NCBI GenBank assembly: GCA_003647755.1
Contig: QMNL01000106.1
Coordinates: 1-6,218, forward strand
Origin: Candidatus Coatesiibacteriota bacterium
GTDB lineage: Bacteria > B130-G9
Direction of reading: 5' to 3'
DNA length: 6,218 nt
Part shown: one piece after another, positions 5,739 through 6,218 of the stretch
Layout of the letters: every line of letters starts with the position of its first letter
Position numbering within the stretch: the stretch's first letter is position 1
Position numbers and translations under genes: made by a program
Notes under the pieces: model-generated
The model's database searches: none
What the model saw: the letters and a program-made list of their open reading frames with translations, nothing else
Told to the model about the DNA's origin: nothing

Positions 5739-6218
5739 CGTTGACGGTTGTGCTCCTGATAGTTACAGCAATCTGCCTGATCGCTCTCGAGGCGTTCTTC
5801 TCTGGCGTCGAGGCAGCGGCTATATCATGCGACAAGGTCTCCACGCAGCAACTCGCAAAGGGCAAGACTCGCGCCGCCGTTCAGCTCCGAGACATTCTTG
5901 CGGCTCCCGACAGGCTTGTTGCGACGACGCTCTTGGGCACGAACCTGTGCGTCGTGGGCAATTCAGTCCTGGTAACGGTCTTGCTGTCCCGGCATCTTGG
6001 CCTGGCTGCCCCAGCCGTTGTAACTGCGGTGCTGGGGCCGCTGGTCTTCCTTTTCGGGGAGCTTCTCCCAAAGGTCTATTTTCAGCAAAGAGCCAACCAC
6101 TTGGCGCTCAAGTTCGCCAGGCCACTCAGGCTTGCTCAGGCGGTTTTTAGCCCCCTGATTTGGGTCTTAGGCATCATTCAGCGACGCGTCTTGGGCAGGC
6201 AAGTATCGGAGAGCGGAC
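5735..6218 (+). CDS. Second DUF21 (HlyC/CorC-type) membrane protein, 3' truncated by window edge
   Basis: Open to the window edge, giving 161 residues. ATG 5735 overlaps the stop of the preceding gene (ATGA), with GGGGGGA (5722-5728) 6 nt upstream as ribosome site, so translation is probably coupled. The visible part is a DUF21 transmembrane domain: a first helix (about 3-22) running into FFSGVEAAAISCDK (21-34), LLGTNLCVVGNS (66-77), a hydrophobic segment (about 92-107) ending in FGELLPK (107-113), then QQRANHLALKFARPLR (117-132) and a further helix (about 133-148). These align in order and spacing with the SGSEAA, IGNEFVN and FGELTPK motifs of the gene before it, so the two are diverged paralogues. 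CBS and CorC_HlyC domains are expected downstream but cannot be seen. The pair may act together, which is inference. Confidence 0.88.
   Translation, partial: MTLTVVLLIVTAICLIALEAFFSGVEAAAISCDKVSTQQLAKGKTRAAVQLRDILAAPDRLVATTLLGTNLCVVGNSVLVTVLLSRHLGLAAPAVVTAVLGPLVFLFGELLPKVYFQQRANHLALKFARPLRLAQAVFSPLIWVLGIIQRRVLGRQVSESG

Noticed and set aside
5728..6150. 140-residue + strand reading at the right end
   Set aside because: It is an out-of-frame shadow of the truncated DUF21 gene starting at 5735, whose frame is open to the edge and carries all the family motifs.
1..6218. CRISPR arrays, tRNA or rRNA genes, integrases or insertion-sequence transposases, defence or toxin genes
   Set aside because: I looked for regularly spaced repeats, cloverleaf or rRNA motifs and the typical proteins on both strands and found none. 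The window is mainly housekeeping.

Overview
The window is a bacterial chromosomal segment of moderately high GC (mid-50s by eye). It holds four complete housekeeping or membrane genes plus recA, all on the + strand, with a truncated gene at the right edge and a probable truncated, divergent gene at the left edge. The RecA, ThiL and CorC-type proteins are clearly bacterial. No 16S gene or other marker identifies the phylum. The loose mixture of unrelated genes around recA, with no recX, alaS or cinA beside it in the window, differs from the Enterobacteria and Firmicutes arrangements and would fit an environmental or candidate-phylum genome. That placement is inference only.

Left part (1-528): bases 1-58 read on the - strand as the first 19 codons of a gene with a plausible ribosome site. 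Bases 59-528 appear non-coding. They carry a 146-bp inverted-repeat element (193-338) whose two 26-nt arms match at 25 positions and each fold into their own hairpin, like a REPIN or REP doublet. A CRP/FNR-like palindrome (435-450) and a weak -10-like element lie just before the first rightward gene.

Middle (529-2662): a long-form glucose-1-phosphate thymidylyltransferase (RmlA-like, with C-terminal left-handed beta-helix repeats) is followed after 16 nt by recA, so recA is probably co-transcribed from upstream or from a promoter inside the rmlA-like gene. No recognised SOS box was found near recA. The next 205 nt (2663-2867) show no credible gene.

Right part (2868-6218): thiL (thiamine-monophosphate kinase), a DUF2062 membrane protein, and two tandem DUF21/CBS (CorC/CNNM-type) membrane proteins follow with gaps of 2, 28 and -4 nt. 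This looks like one operon. The second CorC-type gene starts on an ATGA overlap and runs off the window.

Overall the genes cover nucleotide-sugar supply, recombination, thiamine cofactor synthesis and probably divalent-cation transport. They do not obviously form a single pathway, and I see no evidence of a new multi-gene system. The most unusual structure is the inverted-repeat element at 193-338.
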